Shown here: in pieces, positions 21,961-33,509 of the stretch | Layout of the letters: every line of letters begins with the position of its first letter | Numbering within the stretch: position 1 is the stretch's first letter | Assembly: GCA_036877525.1 (NCBI GenBank) | Contig: JAZGTH010000067.1 | Span: 5,460,501-5,524,500 of the forward strand | DNA from: Chromobotia macracanthus | Taxonomy: Eukaryota > Chordata > Actinopteri > Cypriniformes > Botiidae | DNA: 64,000 nucleotides | Reading direction: 5' to 3' | Translations under genes and position numbers: made by a program | The notes under the pieces: generated by a model | The model's database searches: none | Told to the model about the DNA's origin: nothing | Seen by the model: only the letters and a program-made list of their open reading frames with translations

Positions 21961-24760
21961 ATGATCGACAGAGAGATCGAGCTGTTCCTGGTTTTAGCCT
22001 CTGAGCTGTAATTATGTAGCACATCGACGTCAACATGTACTTTTAATGAGCATGTTTAATTTTGAGTGTAGATGAGAGTGGCGCTGCAGGGACTGAATAG
22101 ACACACGTAACGCTGGTATTAAAAGTGTGAGGTTGTAAACAGGATGTGATGGTGTAGATTGGACAGGAGTGTTTTAAGCAGGTGTACTTGGCTGAGAAAG
22201 TGTCTGTCGGCGGAACAGGTGTGTGTGTGTGTGTGGCTTTTGTTCAGAAAAGCATGAAGTACTACTCTGTGCTAGTTTTATGCCTCATCTTAGAATTATA
22301 TTTATGCTGTTGAATTGAAAATATATAATATCTTGAACCTATTTTGTAAAACTAACAGTCCAACTTCAGTAGATAGGTTTATTGACAATGCTGATCGGTA
22401 ATGATAATGATAATCAGTGCTGAAAACTAACACTGAAAACTCCATAGGACTTCTGCCCTATAGGACAAAAAAATCACAGCTGAGATCTCTTTAAGAGATC
22501 TCTTTACGAGAAATCTCACAAATGCCTCCATGAAAGTTTTAGAGGAGATTGCAACAATGTCTCAAACTGAGCTCAGATTTGCAATCTAAGTCTGCAATCA
22601 AATGTCAATTTTATTCAAGATTTCAATATGATCTCAAACATTTCTCATCAATTTACCCACATACAGATTATTGTAGCTACAATCATTAAAATACATTAAT
22701 TTTACAGCTCCATCTGTATTTTAACAATTGGCTCAATTGTTAAATTGCAATCAATTTCTTTTATTGGTCAAATATGCAGTTCAGCGGTTATTATACATAA
22801 ATATTTGAGCTGTTTAAAACATTTATCTTTAAATAGTTTATACTGTTCCACACACAAATATAGCAGAATATAGAATGTACTGTGTTCTGTATGCAGTACT
22901 GCGTGTGCTACAAGGGCAGAATTAGAATGATTTTTATAGAGACTCATATATAAATATTCATCTTTGTCTCTCTATCTCCATCTCACATTCTCTCTTCTTG
23001 CAAAATTACATTATACACAGCTGAACAGAAAATGAATGTTAATTGTTAAAGGCCAAAAACCTAAGCTGCAAAGAAGCTTAAATGTGGGTTAAACTCTGAG
23101 TCAGTGATTAAACAAGGATTGTATTAAGCTTCTTCTTTATGTGTCAGATCATTTGTGCCTTTTGAACAGTAGGCCTGTTTCTGAGGCTACAAGCAGTTTC
23201 CATGTGGTTTTATGTTTGTATGTAGTGAGATTTCGGACTGCTGTGTGCAGTGTCTGCATGTGAAAGGTAATATCCATTTAAAGGGGTGGTTATCATTGAA
23301 ATGACATTTTTAAAATAAAAGTTTCATTTACCATACTCTATAAAAATGTCATTTAATGTAATTTACCTGGAAGGTGACATGCTGCAATTTTTGTACAGAG
23401 TAGCATGATGTCATTTCTTACATTTATGTTTTATGAATGCATTGGACACAAATATTTGCATTGAAATGCATGTTATTTGTTATTATGTTATTTGTATCAT
23501 CTATTGTATGAGTGAGCTGTGCAAAGCCAGACTAGAAATGAACAAATACTGCATAACTTTGAGAGTGCGCTTTTATTCACCTAGCTGATGAAAATATACA
23601 AGGTGTCAGGAAATCCATTTGAACACAGAGGGAAAAATTCAAGTCGATGACAATTATGACACAAGTCTATTTGCTGCTTCAAGGCACTTGTGGTTTCACA
23701 AACATTGGGAAATCTGGCATAAAAAACACAAGTCTTTCAGAATTGTGTGAATGTGTGCAAGTCGACAGGAGCATGTATATGTGTGCCTGTTGACTAAATG
23801 AATTATTAAAGCTTCACTGTTTATTTAATAATATATTGAGCTTACCACAGTAAGAGAAACTGTAAGAAAAACATATTTGTTCTGTGTATCGCTACAGTAA
23901 TAATGTCTAATATTAAAATGTGTTTAAGTATTTAAAGTATTTAAATATTAACTATGCAAAAGTACTTCTTAAGATATACTGTATTTTTTTTTAATTGTTT
24001 GTTTTAGAGCAGCATTGTTAAAGTTCTGTGCAAATTGTGACAACACACTGGAAAAATAATGCAAAAGAAATGATTGTTTAATGATTGAAGTCTGTGATTC
24101 ATTGGTTTAAGCCAAAATACATTGGCCAAAGATGATATTTTGTCATTCAAACAGTCGCATTAAAAGTCCCACAGTATTTAATTATTTGGTAGTGACCACA
24201 ATGGGAATGGCTTACTTTCAGTCTTTTATTATTAAACTCGGGGAGAGAAAATATTTTAACAAAAATGTCACACTGCTGTACAGGCAGTGCAGAACACACC
24301 ACAGCTGCACTGGGGTCCTTCAGATGCTCTCAAAGGAGTTTCTCTGTTGCCATTGGTTACCCAGCACAGATACCCAACACAATGTCCTCAATTAACTTAA
24401 TTTTACAATCTTAATTGGCAATTGTTCATCATTAATTCAGCATTATTTTTTATAGCTTGCTAAGGCCCTCTAATCAGTTACAAACATGATTTGTATTATC
24501 ATACGTGTGATTGTGTTTTAATTCAACAGAGATGAAGAATTCCACAGTGGGTCTGTCGTCTCAACACTCTCGCGTTCCCTGTTTACTTTCTGTTTTAAGT
24601 AATGGTTGAAGCTCACAGGTCAGTGTGACTTCCTGCTTGGATGTTTGATTGGACGTTTTGTGGTTCAACGATGCTACACAGGGATAATTGGTTATAATAT
24701 CATGGGAATGGCAGGCCAACCGTAGGAGTTTGCATATCTTTCACTTGCAATCAGGCCTAT
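21961..24760. other. Noncoding stretch with minor direct repeats
   Basis: A GT run lies at 22217-22234. At 22482-22507 the 13-mer GAGATCTCTTTAA/C is repeated in tandem and followed by a diverged third unit. 24390-24540 is rich in AATTAA/TTAATT words. No exon or RNA gene was recognised. Confidence 0.45.
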
Positions 24761-25000
24761 TCCCTCTCACCCCAGGTGTGCGTGTGTGTGTGTGTTTGAT
24801 CTGTCATGTGCGCAGAAGAGTTTGATGCTTGAAAGCTAGGAGATTGGACTTGCACAGTCTGTCTGCTGTTGAGACCTGGGGTGTTCAATTTCTTGACACA
24901 CACACACACACACACACACAAATACATGACAAACAGTTCGATGTTGATTGAAGCGACAGTGCTTTATGCACAAATAGGGACATGTCATTTTTGTTCGCGG
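24761..25000. repeat. GT and CA microsatellites facing each other
   Basis: A GT run at 24778-24796 is followed by a CA run at 24895-24921, about 100 bases apart, so the two could pair as long arms. The minus-strand 90-codon frame here is an artefact of the CA run. Confidence 0.7.
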
Positions 25001-25457
25001 CGTGACTTGGTGCAGCTCTGACCTTAGGTGGTATTTAAATGCTTCCCCGTGGCCACTGCCTCCCAAGGAGCCACATTTACCAAAACCTTCATCTTGTAAT
25101 GCTTTCATTGGACTGCATGTGATTACAGTGTTGACATCAATGAGGGCAGCAGATAAGACTCCTCCAGAAGGTCCCCTTACTTATTTCATCCTCGTTTACA
25201 GGCATAAATATATACTGAGTGGGGATCTAAAAAATGCAGCCATAACCCTGGTCAATAAGTTTATGAAAGAGAAAAATAAATAAGGACTGATGTGTTACGA
25301 CAAACCTCCTAAATATACAAATGTCTTTTTCCTTTTTTAAAATTGGAATTTTGCCATTGGATCATTGGATTCAGTCCATGGAAATTTAATCTTCTGTATG
25401 TCTTTATAACCAGTTAAATGCTATTTTCTTTTTTGACACTTAAAGCTAGATTTTTTT
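25001..25457. other. Noncoding stretch, nothing firm
   Basis: The plus-strand frame 25002-25283 (93 codons) has no recognisable domain and no good splice sites. The sequence from 25010 to 25190 has balanced composition and could be conserved noncoding DNA. Confidence 0.35.
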
Positions 25458-25550
25458 TGCTAAGGTGTTTCTAGGGTGTTGCTAGGTGATTGTTTGGGTG
25501 TTCTGGGTGGATGCTAAATGGTTTCTTATAGATATGTTGCCTAGAAGTCA
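25458..25550 (+). repeat. GGTTGCTAGG-type dispersed repeat
   Basis: GCTAAGGTGTTTCTAGGGTG, TTGCTAGGTGATTGTTTGGG and TGTTCTGGGTGGATGCTAAA show the theme in plus orientation. This is the clearest copy in the window. Confidence 0.7.
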
Positions 25551-25789
25551 CTCTTTCAGGGTAAGTCTATGGGATGTTTTTAACATTTTATCCCCCCCAG
25601 GTGTAAGTGTAATCGCTCAGAAAAGCAATATCACACCTCTCCTCAGCAAACTGCAGGATTAGTTACGGGCCAAATGTTGGACTGGGGTTTAGAAGAAGCC
25701 TTTAACTCTGAGCAATAATAATTGTGATGCTTGTCTTACAACAATGGTGAGGTCATACAGCATCATAATTCATAATCCTAATCCATGTA
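25551..25789. other. Noncoding stretch, nothing identified
   Basis: Unique sequence between the repeat and a regulatory-looking block. Confidence 0.4.
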
Positions 25790-26050
25790 TGTGCAGATAA
25801 TGTATACAGAGAATGACAGGGTTAATTGTCTGGCAGAACAGCATTAAATCAGAAGTGTTTAATGCAGCATGCCTTCAACAACTGCTTGACATCTCCTGTT
25901 GATTATGGTACAGGAAGCTGCAATATACTGGTATAATGGGGTGTATCTCCGTGATCCGCTGCTAAGTGTAATTAAACATCATTTCTGAAATGTTAATTAG
26001 TCTAGTAGGTATTATGGGCCATATAAGTGAGCTTGTAATTGATACTTATG
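25790..26050. promoter_or_regulatory. Candidate conserved noncoding element (inferred)
   Basis: Dense homeodomain-type words in unique sequence: GGGTTAATTGTC, AAGTGTAATTAAACATC, AATGTTAATTAGTC and GCTTGTAATTGATAC. Short sites of this sort spaced 20-60 bases apart are typical of developmental enhancers. Function is inference. Confidence 0.3.
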
Positions 26051-26534
26051 GGCATTTTAGTGTTTTACTGACTTTGTTAATGTACTGTAATGTTTTTGTG
26101 TTGTTGTTGTTGTGAGTGAATATTTAGCAGAACTTAGGTAACTAACTTCCAAGTAAATTAGGTATGAAAAGAGTGAAGAATACACAATAAGATCATCTAA
26201 AGGACATAATGTTTTCCGAGATTAGCGCAGGATGCATTGCATTGGAATAACAATGTGAGTTGTTCTCTGTTTTAGAGGCTGATGAGACTAAATGGCTTTG
26301 ACTTGATCTTGTGTGTCTCTCCTATTGGCAGGAAATGGAAACCTGCTTAAAATGTCAACTTGCCATAGGCAAGATATTAAATACAGTTTGGAGGCCATGG
26401 ATATCTCTATATTTTTAACCCACCTTGTACTTTTAGTAGCTCGATAGTAAATTCTTCACTGGTGGCATTGCACATATTTACCTAGAGTAACTGTGGGAAT
26501 AGCAGTACAGCACAGTAACTCTTAACAATATTAA
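26051..26534. other. Noncoding stretch, nothing identified
   Basis: Contains a short TTG repeat near 26100. No gene or transposon signal. Confidence 0.45.
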
Positions 26535-26745
26535 GGGGACAGTTGTGGCCTACTGGTTAGAGAGTCAGACTTAACCAGAAGGTTGCCAGTTTGATTTCCA
26601 ATGCCTGCAGGAAACAACTAAGGTGCCCTTAAGCAGCAATTGCTGCCCAGGTGCTGCAGTGCTGCCCACTGCTCTGGGTGCGTTTCCAACTCACAACTCC
26701 AGTGTGTGAGCACTAACTGGATAGGTTAAATTCATAGGCCAGCAC
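26535..26745 (+). mobile_element. tRNA-derived SINE, plus strand
   Basis: The head carries an RNA polymerase III A box, TGGCCTACTGG (26546-26556), and a B box, GTTTGATTTCC (26589-26599). The body reads AAGGTGCCCTTAAGCAGCAA, CTGCCCACTGCTCTGGGTGC and GGATAGGTTAAATTCA. The reverse-oriented copy at 47457-47697 has the same blocks in the same order. The CA-rich centre seen there is lost here, so this copy is older or internally deleted. Confidence 0.8.
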
Positions 26746-27901
26746 TTAGCGTATGCCACTCTTTTCTGCTTCAGTCAGTGCAAAATCTGGACAGAGTCAT
26801 GGCAAAACATTAAGTTGGCTGATTCCAACCTGTAAACAATTGATCCAACTATTCCTGACAAAAGTCAGAACCTGACCAGGACCTAAAATGGTAAACCGGC
26901 AATGTATAAAAATCAGATTGCGTAATTGAACCAAACTGCTGTATAATTTTACTTTTTGCAAGGATTTTGAGTTTGTGTCTCATGAGATGCAACAAATAAA
27001 GCCATTGTTCTGCATCTGCAGCGGTTTATCGATCTCCAGGTCCTGTATTCATACTGCTCTTTATTTACCAGTCATTTGCAGCAAGATTTCTCTCCTCACC
27101 GGTTACAGAGGTTTGGTTTAAATGGATAAAAAGCCGTTTGGGGCAGCACTATTGAAATCATCGCTGGCCGCTCATCTGGTTTGGTTACATACTGAGGCAA
27201 CACACAGAAAATGTGTAATCCTGAAAAGATCCGTCAGGAATCGATAGAACTGTGAGCGGTCTGCTCGCTGGCTCCTCTCCTGATTATTTTCAGCTGCTCT
27301 GGGAAGAGATGTTGTAATGTTCTAATGGAGTTAAAAAACAAGAGGGAAAAGAAGTGAAGAAACAGTAATAAATGTGTTATATTTATAATTCTAAAAGTCT
27401 AAAAGAAAATTTGCATTTTGGAGCCTCGGGTTCCCCCTGGAATTTCTAATGAGTTTTTAGAGTAGCGCTTTTCGATTTAAAATTAGGTCTGTGGTTAACA
27501 TTATTTTAAGAGACTATTCCATCACAGCATAAACTACACAGAGTCATACTTTAGGTGTGACTTTTTAAAACTTTGGTAATAACAAGTTGCCATGTAGTGA
27601 CTGCTGGGTTGTCTGATTGGTCAAGCATGTAATCTCACCTCCATGTGGATGTTGTAGTTCTTTTGTAGATACTTGTCCTGACTTAAGAAGTAGAACAGTG
27701 TTTGTGATGCATGATTTTCTGTATTTCATTTCTAACCCATTCATTGTAGGATATCATTCTGTTTTTTTAATATCTACTGTAGGAGTGCTTCGTAACTCAC
27801 ATTATTACGTTAGGATTGTGGTACAGTATGTGAATTTGAAGCTGTGGTCATGCTGATAACTCTTTGAATCACACTGCGTGCACCACCATTTCAGATAGCA
27901 C
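26746..27901. other. Noncoding; 26990-27330 looks like conserved sequence
   Basis: 26990-27330 is repeat-free with CGGTTTATCGATCTCC, AAAAGCCGTTTGG and CCGTCAGGAATCGATAG. Two ATCGAT words 215 bases apart match Cut/Onecut-type sites. The rest is featureless. No exon with splice signals was found. Confidence 0.35.
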
Positions 27902-27903
27902 TC

Positions 27904-27935
<32 letters not shown>

Positions 27936-27963
27936 AAGGAGAGAGAGAAGAGAGAGAGAGAGA
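27902..27963 (+). repeat. Interrupted AG microsatellite
   Basis: AGAGAG runs with GGAG, AAAGG and AAG breaks. It produces the serine/leucine-rich minus-strand frame 27891-28097, which is not a gene. Confidence 0.9.
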
Positions 27964-29086
27964 TCAGCAATATACTTTGGACCTGCTTGATTCAGAACTT
28001 TATTTTGAGCACAGTAGCCTAGACAGAGGTTCTGAGATACACTAATGTATGTAGCTACAATACCTCTTATTCCAAAGGAAAAACAGAATATTAGCACCTG
28101 GAATTACATTGTAATCTTTCTAAATGTTATATTGTTTTGTGTGTGTGTATGTGTGTGATTGATATATTGGGAACAAATTTGGGTTGCATGTTTGTGTGTG
28201 TGTGTGTGTGTTCTGCTAGAATCCTTTAACAGGTCTCAAAGGGCCATTATTTCATAAAGCTGTGATTTATGTACAGGGATATTTATATTAATCAAACTAT
28301 AGCATTGTGTGTAATTTGTTCCACACAGTTCTTAAGCTTGCAGTCAAAGAGCATGAAATTTGTGGTGATTAGGCAGTGCTGTGCTGCTCTGATTGGATCT
28401 GAGGTGGTTCTTGACCTGAGAAGTCTAAGAACTGAGAACTATTGATTCAGAAGATTCACTCCTGCATATAAATGGGGCTGTCACTCCCAGAACTTTGCAG
28501 AGTAAATGTAGCCAAAGTCTTCTGCTTTCATCCCTGCTGTTGTCTGTCTGTCCAAGAAAACAATCCTCCAAATACCTCCCTCCTCATTGCTTGTCTTTCC
28601 TCTTTAACTTACTGAATATTGTAGTCTATTGTACTCATAGTCTGTTCTATTCTAATGTACTTTTATTCTGTTCAATTCTCCATTTTATTCTATATTAACG
28701 TTCTGTATTATAATGACAACTCTCTATCATTGAACGTATTGTGCTCCTCCATTAAATCTCATTTCAGCCTCTTTGTTTATTTTTAAGGCCCCTGCCCCGT
28801 TCTCCTTTCTCCACATGCCTCTGTTTCGCAGCCCTCAAGGCAGAGCGTGAGGCACACAAGGCCAAGCTTCCATCCTGCTGGTGCTTCTGTTCTCAGGCGA
28901 GACTTCTGCGTGTTTGGCTGTAGACATACTCAAACATTCACCACATGGCATGTGCTTGGAAAGACAGTGAGAGATACTGACAGCGACCTAGAAGAAGAGA
29001 GACAGAGAGGGAACACTTAATGCTATTACACTTGGCTCGCCTGACTTCAAGATGTGAGATCTGTGGATGCCAAATCTCTATGCTAT
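27964..29086. other. Noncoding stretch with two GT runs
   Basis: GT runs lie near 28138-28157 and 28193-28210. No gene-like content. Confidence 0.45.
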
Positions 29087-29290
29087 CCATTTTCCACCAG
29101 TAGAGTACCAGTCCTGGTACTGGAGCCAGTCACAAGTCATGCCCAGTTTGACACTTTCCACTGAAGAAATGCAGGCCAGTAAAATCATCTCCACACTGTC
29201 ACTTTAAAACTGCATGGTGTGAATCCGGAGCCAGTGATGTCATGGGCTGGGGGCCGGACTAGTGCCTCAGCCAGTTACCGTTTACAAACT
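29087..29290. repeat. Possible MITE with TTTCCACC-type motif
   Basis: CCATTTTCCACCAGTAGAGT and CCAGTCCTGGTACTGGAGCC, followed by TTTCCACTGAAGAAATG, resemble a fish element whose ends read CTTTCCACC...GGTACTGG. There is no target duplication, so this is tentative. Confidence 0.25.
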
Positions 29291-30119
29291 AACGAATCAC
29301 AACTTTATGGTTAAAAAACTAGTTTTCTCCTGCTTAATTCAAAAACTCTTTTGCGAATTGATTGCTATGAATCAATTCACACAAAGCTCTTATAACGTTG
29401 CTGAATAATTTATGTTAAAATGTTATCAAAGCTAAGTGTAACAAAGGGAAATTATAGCATTGCTCAGTGGAAACAAAATGAACGTTTTAATCCATGGTAA
29501 CAGGTGATGTCATGCAGATGGGTTTCTCATCAGAAGATTCTGCCCTCCCTCGAGTCTCTCATCTTCCTCACTACCCCCAAACAAACCCCTTCATCTCCCA
29601 TATTAGGGCAGGTAATTGAAAGTGGATTAGCTTGTCATCTCACCCGTTTAATGGTCATTCAGACTGGAGCTTCACATCAGCCTTCTTCTCTCAGTCTGAC
29701 TGCCTCATTGACTCGCATTAGTTTGCTCTTTACTCTGTGTCTTACCCCCCAGTCTGTTCCAATGAACATGGTCTGGTGAAAGTTTTGGGGGGGCATTAAC
29801 CTTACGTGCGTTTAATACGATGGCCAATTTTGGCCTCATGGACTGTAAAAACAAAACATAGCTCGTGTAGCACACTTTCATACTCTGATTAGTTTAATTT
29901 GACTACTAAAAATGTCCAACACAGATGGATTTTGTGATTATTTTTTTTATAACAACAACAACAATTATTATTACTATTTCAATAATTTTTTTTGTACTGT
30001 TTTTGAAAGCCATTACATTTTTAACGTTTAATAGCATTGTGTGGTGGATATGACATTTGAAACAACATTTTTGGAATGAAAAGCTGTTTTCTTTTCGTTG
30101 ACACAGTAGAAGATGCACC
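29291..30119. other. Noncoding stretch, nothing identified
   Basis: The plus frame 29504-29779 (91 codons) is serine/threonine-rich without a recognisable domain. An ACA trinucleotide patch lies near 29955. Confidence 0.45.
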
Positions 30120-30640
30120 CATCATGTGAATCAATATCGGAGTAAATTCCTCTGCCTCGCGGCCTCCTGTTATCTCTCGCGAACAAACAGCGGCTAAATG
30201 AACGCTAACTGTTGTTTACACAGCGCTAACTTTGTCCCTTCCCTACTGTGTTTTTGTTAAATAAACTTCACCCCTCATGTGTACCCTTCAGTGCCGCTTC
30301 GACCGAATCGTGGTTCTGCTCGCCTTAACAAGAGAGCAGTTAGGTGCGCAGCTAGCTAATGCTTTGTGTACGGCTAGCTAATTAATTTGATAGGCTAGTC
30401 ACGCTTTGGCATGTCCAGAGGGATTGGATGGATTGTAGCGGATTAGTGACACAGATTAAAAGAGAGCAGCCGCAGAATGCGTTTCTCAGCTGGGTATGGA
30501 CACCCCTGCAACCACTCTCTACTTTCATTAAGCTAATGCTACTGGGTTTCAACGTGATAGCTGCTATTAACAGCCAAACCATTTCCCATCTCGCTAAAAC
30601 GGCTTGTTCTTCATCACTGTTAATTTTCTGCAACTAAATA
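30120..30640. promoter_or_regulatory. Candidate enhancer block with GCTAGCTAAT direct repeat
   Basis: CpG-richer than its surroundings (CTCGCGAACAAACAGCGG, GTGCCGCTTCGACCGAATCG) and repeat-free. GCTAGCTAAT occurs at about 30350 and again about 22 bases later, where it runs into TAATTAATTTGATAGGC, a homeodomain-type cluster. The overlapping frames of 69 and 83 codons on opposite strands have no domain signature. Confidence 0.3.
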
Positions 30641-31356
30641 AATGGTTGTATGGGACAGCTGTGTGGGAATGCTGAATTGCTAATGGGGGTTTTGACTTTA
30701 AAGTAGCTTTGATGTATTATAGCATGTTTTTACAGGTTTTGGGCTCCATATCACCTCTCAGCTTAAGTCCAGCTTTTACTGTACATTAAAAAATTAGCGT
30801 CTACTCAGAAGACCATTTCAAAAGAGGAAAATAACATTTCTTCTGGTGCACAATGAGTAAAACTAAAGGGCAGAACAGGATGTGGTTTATCCTTCAGTGA
30901 GCGCATGCCCAGGTTTAGTCTTATCTAAATCTTGTTGGGCCGTCCTGCTGTGAGCCTGGTGGCGTTGTGAACAAACCAGAACAGGAAATCTGATCAGCTG
31001 GCGTAATGAAGCTCCGTGCGGCTGCTTCTCTTCTCTGCATCTTTTATAGACCTCCACAAGCCTGCTCTACATCAACTAAATTCTTAATGACCGCTCAGAT
31101 TCTGCCGTACACACTCTCCTGCTCACCGCGCTCTCGCCACACTTCTGGCAGATCCCTCAGATCGTTCGCTTTCACCTGGTGGCAGGAAAACGATGCATCT
31201 CTTTGCTGATAAGGAGAACGGCCTGTTTTGGATGTGGCTGAAAGCAGAGTGTCACGGTAATGAGAGGATGGTGGTTCGGCTCTTGTGGCGAACATAAAAG
31301 ACGAGACATAAAAAAGAGCGGAAGCTCTTGGAGGCGTCTGGGAAATGCTTGATACG
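30641..31356. other. Noncoding stretch; right part joins the X-box block
   Basis: No gene-like features. From about 31090 the sequence becomes CpG-rich (CACCGCGCTCTCGCC, CAGATCGTTCGC) and merges into the region around the RFX palindrome. Confidence 0.4.
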
Positions 31357-31374
31357 AGGTTGCCATGGCAACCT
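31357..31374. promoter_or_regulatory. Perfect RFX X-box palindrome
   Basis: AGGTTGCCATGGCAACCT is an exact 18-bp palindrome containing GTTGCCATGGCAAC, the ideal double half-site for RFX transcription factors, which bind as dimers and drive ciliary and neural genes. It sits in CpG-rich unique sequence (31090-31440, for example GACGCCGCGAGCGTGCGG at 31411). The motif match is seen; binding and target are inferred. Confidence 0.6.
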
Positions 31375-31440
31375 GCTCACGCATTGAAACAGAGTCGTCT
31401 ATAGAGCATAATAGCGACGCCGCGAGCGTGCGGTGATGAG

Positions 31441-33358
31441 TCAAGTTAAAACATTTGTGGTTCTTACATTAACAGGGAATTATATCAAAAAGCTGCATTA
31501 TTTAAAAAATACATTTTAACTAGTTACTAATGTACTATATGCACATATTTTATTTGTGCTTGCACAACTTTGCTTTAAAGTTTTAGACAAGATTTTCACA
31601 GTTTATTAAGAGGCCTGGGGGCCTCTGACTACACAGATGAATGAGCAAGACTCCTTATTCCTACTTTTCTGTACCCTTCACTTTCTATCTCTGCATCTCG
31701 CTATCAGTTTTACTGTCCCTAAAGGTCACTGATTTATTTGAGATTACAGTCGATTTCACAGGCTAGCGCATTTTCCTCTGAAGATCTGGGGGCGTGGCTA
31801 AAGGTGGGGCAGCTGTTTCCCCAAAAGAAAATCTGTCAGCTTAAAATTGTAGCCTAGATTGGGTTTTACATTTGGTCTTGTTGATGTATTAGTTATTTTA
31901 AAGGTGTCGTATATGTGGAAGAGTTTGCGGCATAACTAGAGCCTTTATATTTAAAGTGTGGAAGTTCCAGCCAATTTCAGTGATGTAATTCAGAGTGAAA
32001 CAAAGAATTAGGGGCGTGGCCTGTTTTTCCCCCACTGGGAATTGATTGGGTCTAGAAAAGGAGGCATATCAAAGCCCGCAAAAGTAACTGACTATTAAAG
32101 GGGAGTGGTTAACGGCACTGACTCCGCCCAAGCAATCAGACTGACATGGTCAGAGAAGGTCTGCCATTTTAAAGGGGAAGCACATTTTAAGCTTTTGATT
32201 AAAGATTACGAGGGCACATGAATTAAAAAAAACTAATGACATATACGAATAAATCATTTATAATAAACACTGCAATGTTTATTAAAAAGTAAGAATAGTA
32301 TATTTTGATTTCACGGTGACGTTAAATGCATGCCACCAGTGTTTTGATTATGGTATTGTTCAGTGCAAAAACAAAAAGACATCGATACCTACGGAAATTA
32401 AGCAAGAGTAAACATCCATTAAACAGCTAATTTCTTGTGAAATCAGTTAATGAAGAGAGCTTGCTGGTTACTCGGCAACCTTGACCTGTTCCTCCATTCT
32501 TATTGAAATTAGCAGGGTGTGGAGGTTCCAATTATACAGTGGAAAGCGGTACATGGTTATTTAGCATTTTTACTCAAATAATGCATTAACATCTCTAAAA
32601 TCTAATTGTGTATGCATCATTTTCATTATAAAGCTTAAAAACATACAAATTTATTCATGCTTTTAGGCTAAGAGTGTTCTCACCAAAAAGGCAACAGAAA
32701 ACCAAGATCACCTTGTAACAGTGATGTGCTGTTGTCTTGTTTAAACACTCAGTCATGCATGTCTGAGCAGCCCTGCAGTTGTCAATGATTTAGATTTAGG
32801 CACCCAGTTTTCCTAGGAAACCCACCACAGACTCCATCTTGCATGTCAGTTCATTGATTACCATAAGAATATAACCAGTGCTTTCATAGTGATGGCATGT
32901 TCATGTTACTTCAAGAAAAACCTTTTTGAAAAGCATGGTAATACCATGCCCAAACAACATTTTGGTACTGGTGGTTTTTTTTTTTTTTTTGAAGTAGCTA
33001 TCAGGCAGAATATACAAACACTACTGAGCTGTCTTGCTATGTCTATTCAAAAATACAGTACTGTCAGTGTTCAACATCACAATCTTCAGGAATCTTTATC
33101 AGTAACTCAGAATGGCCGTACACATTTCCTGTGTATTTGAGTGTGGAATCATTACATGCCTGTGTGTGTGTATGTGTGTGCGCAGTCTGACATTCTCTTT
33201 CTTTTGAGATCCGAGATTTTCCCTTTTATTCCTTTTTCCCTCTGCTCTTTACTTCTTGTTTGGCTCTTCTTCTGTTTCCATGGTAACATATCAAACTATT
33301 GGGACCTCCTGTCTCCACCCTACCCCAGTACCCCTCCCTATTCGGTTGTAGGTCAGAG
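31441..33358. other. Noncoding; 31835-32185 may be a dispersed element
   Basis: 31835-32185 contains ATTAGGGGCGTGGCC, ACTGACTCCGCCCAAGC and TTTTAAAGGGG, similar to GGGCGTGGCTAAAGG at 31790, and may be a mobile remnant. A T16 run lies at 32975-32990. No exon was recognised. Confidence 0.35.
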
Positions 33359-33458
33359 ATAAAGAGAGAGAGGGAGAGAGCAAGTAGATTTAAAGGCATG
33401 TGGAGTTTAGTTCTCTCCCTCTCTCTCTCTTTCTACGTACACACACACTTGGATCTCT

Positions 33459-33509
33459 ATGGTGACCAGAAAAGCAGGCCTGTTTGCTGTGTGCTTGGGT
33501 TCTGTAATG
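33459..33509 (+). other. Speculative first coding exon (17 codons) with donor site
   Basis: An ATG at 33459 opens a frame reading MVTRKAGLFAVCLGSVM that ends exactly at GTGAGTAG, a strong splice-donor match. A basic start followed by a hydrophobic run resembles a signal peptide. Against it: the start context is weak (T at -3), no TATA box or CpG island is nearby, and such short chance matches are common. I list it only as a candidate. Confidence 0.12.
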
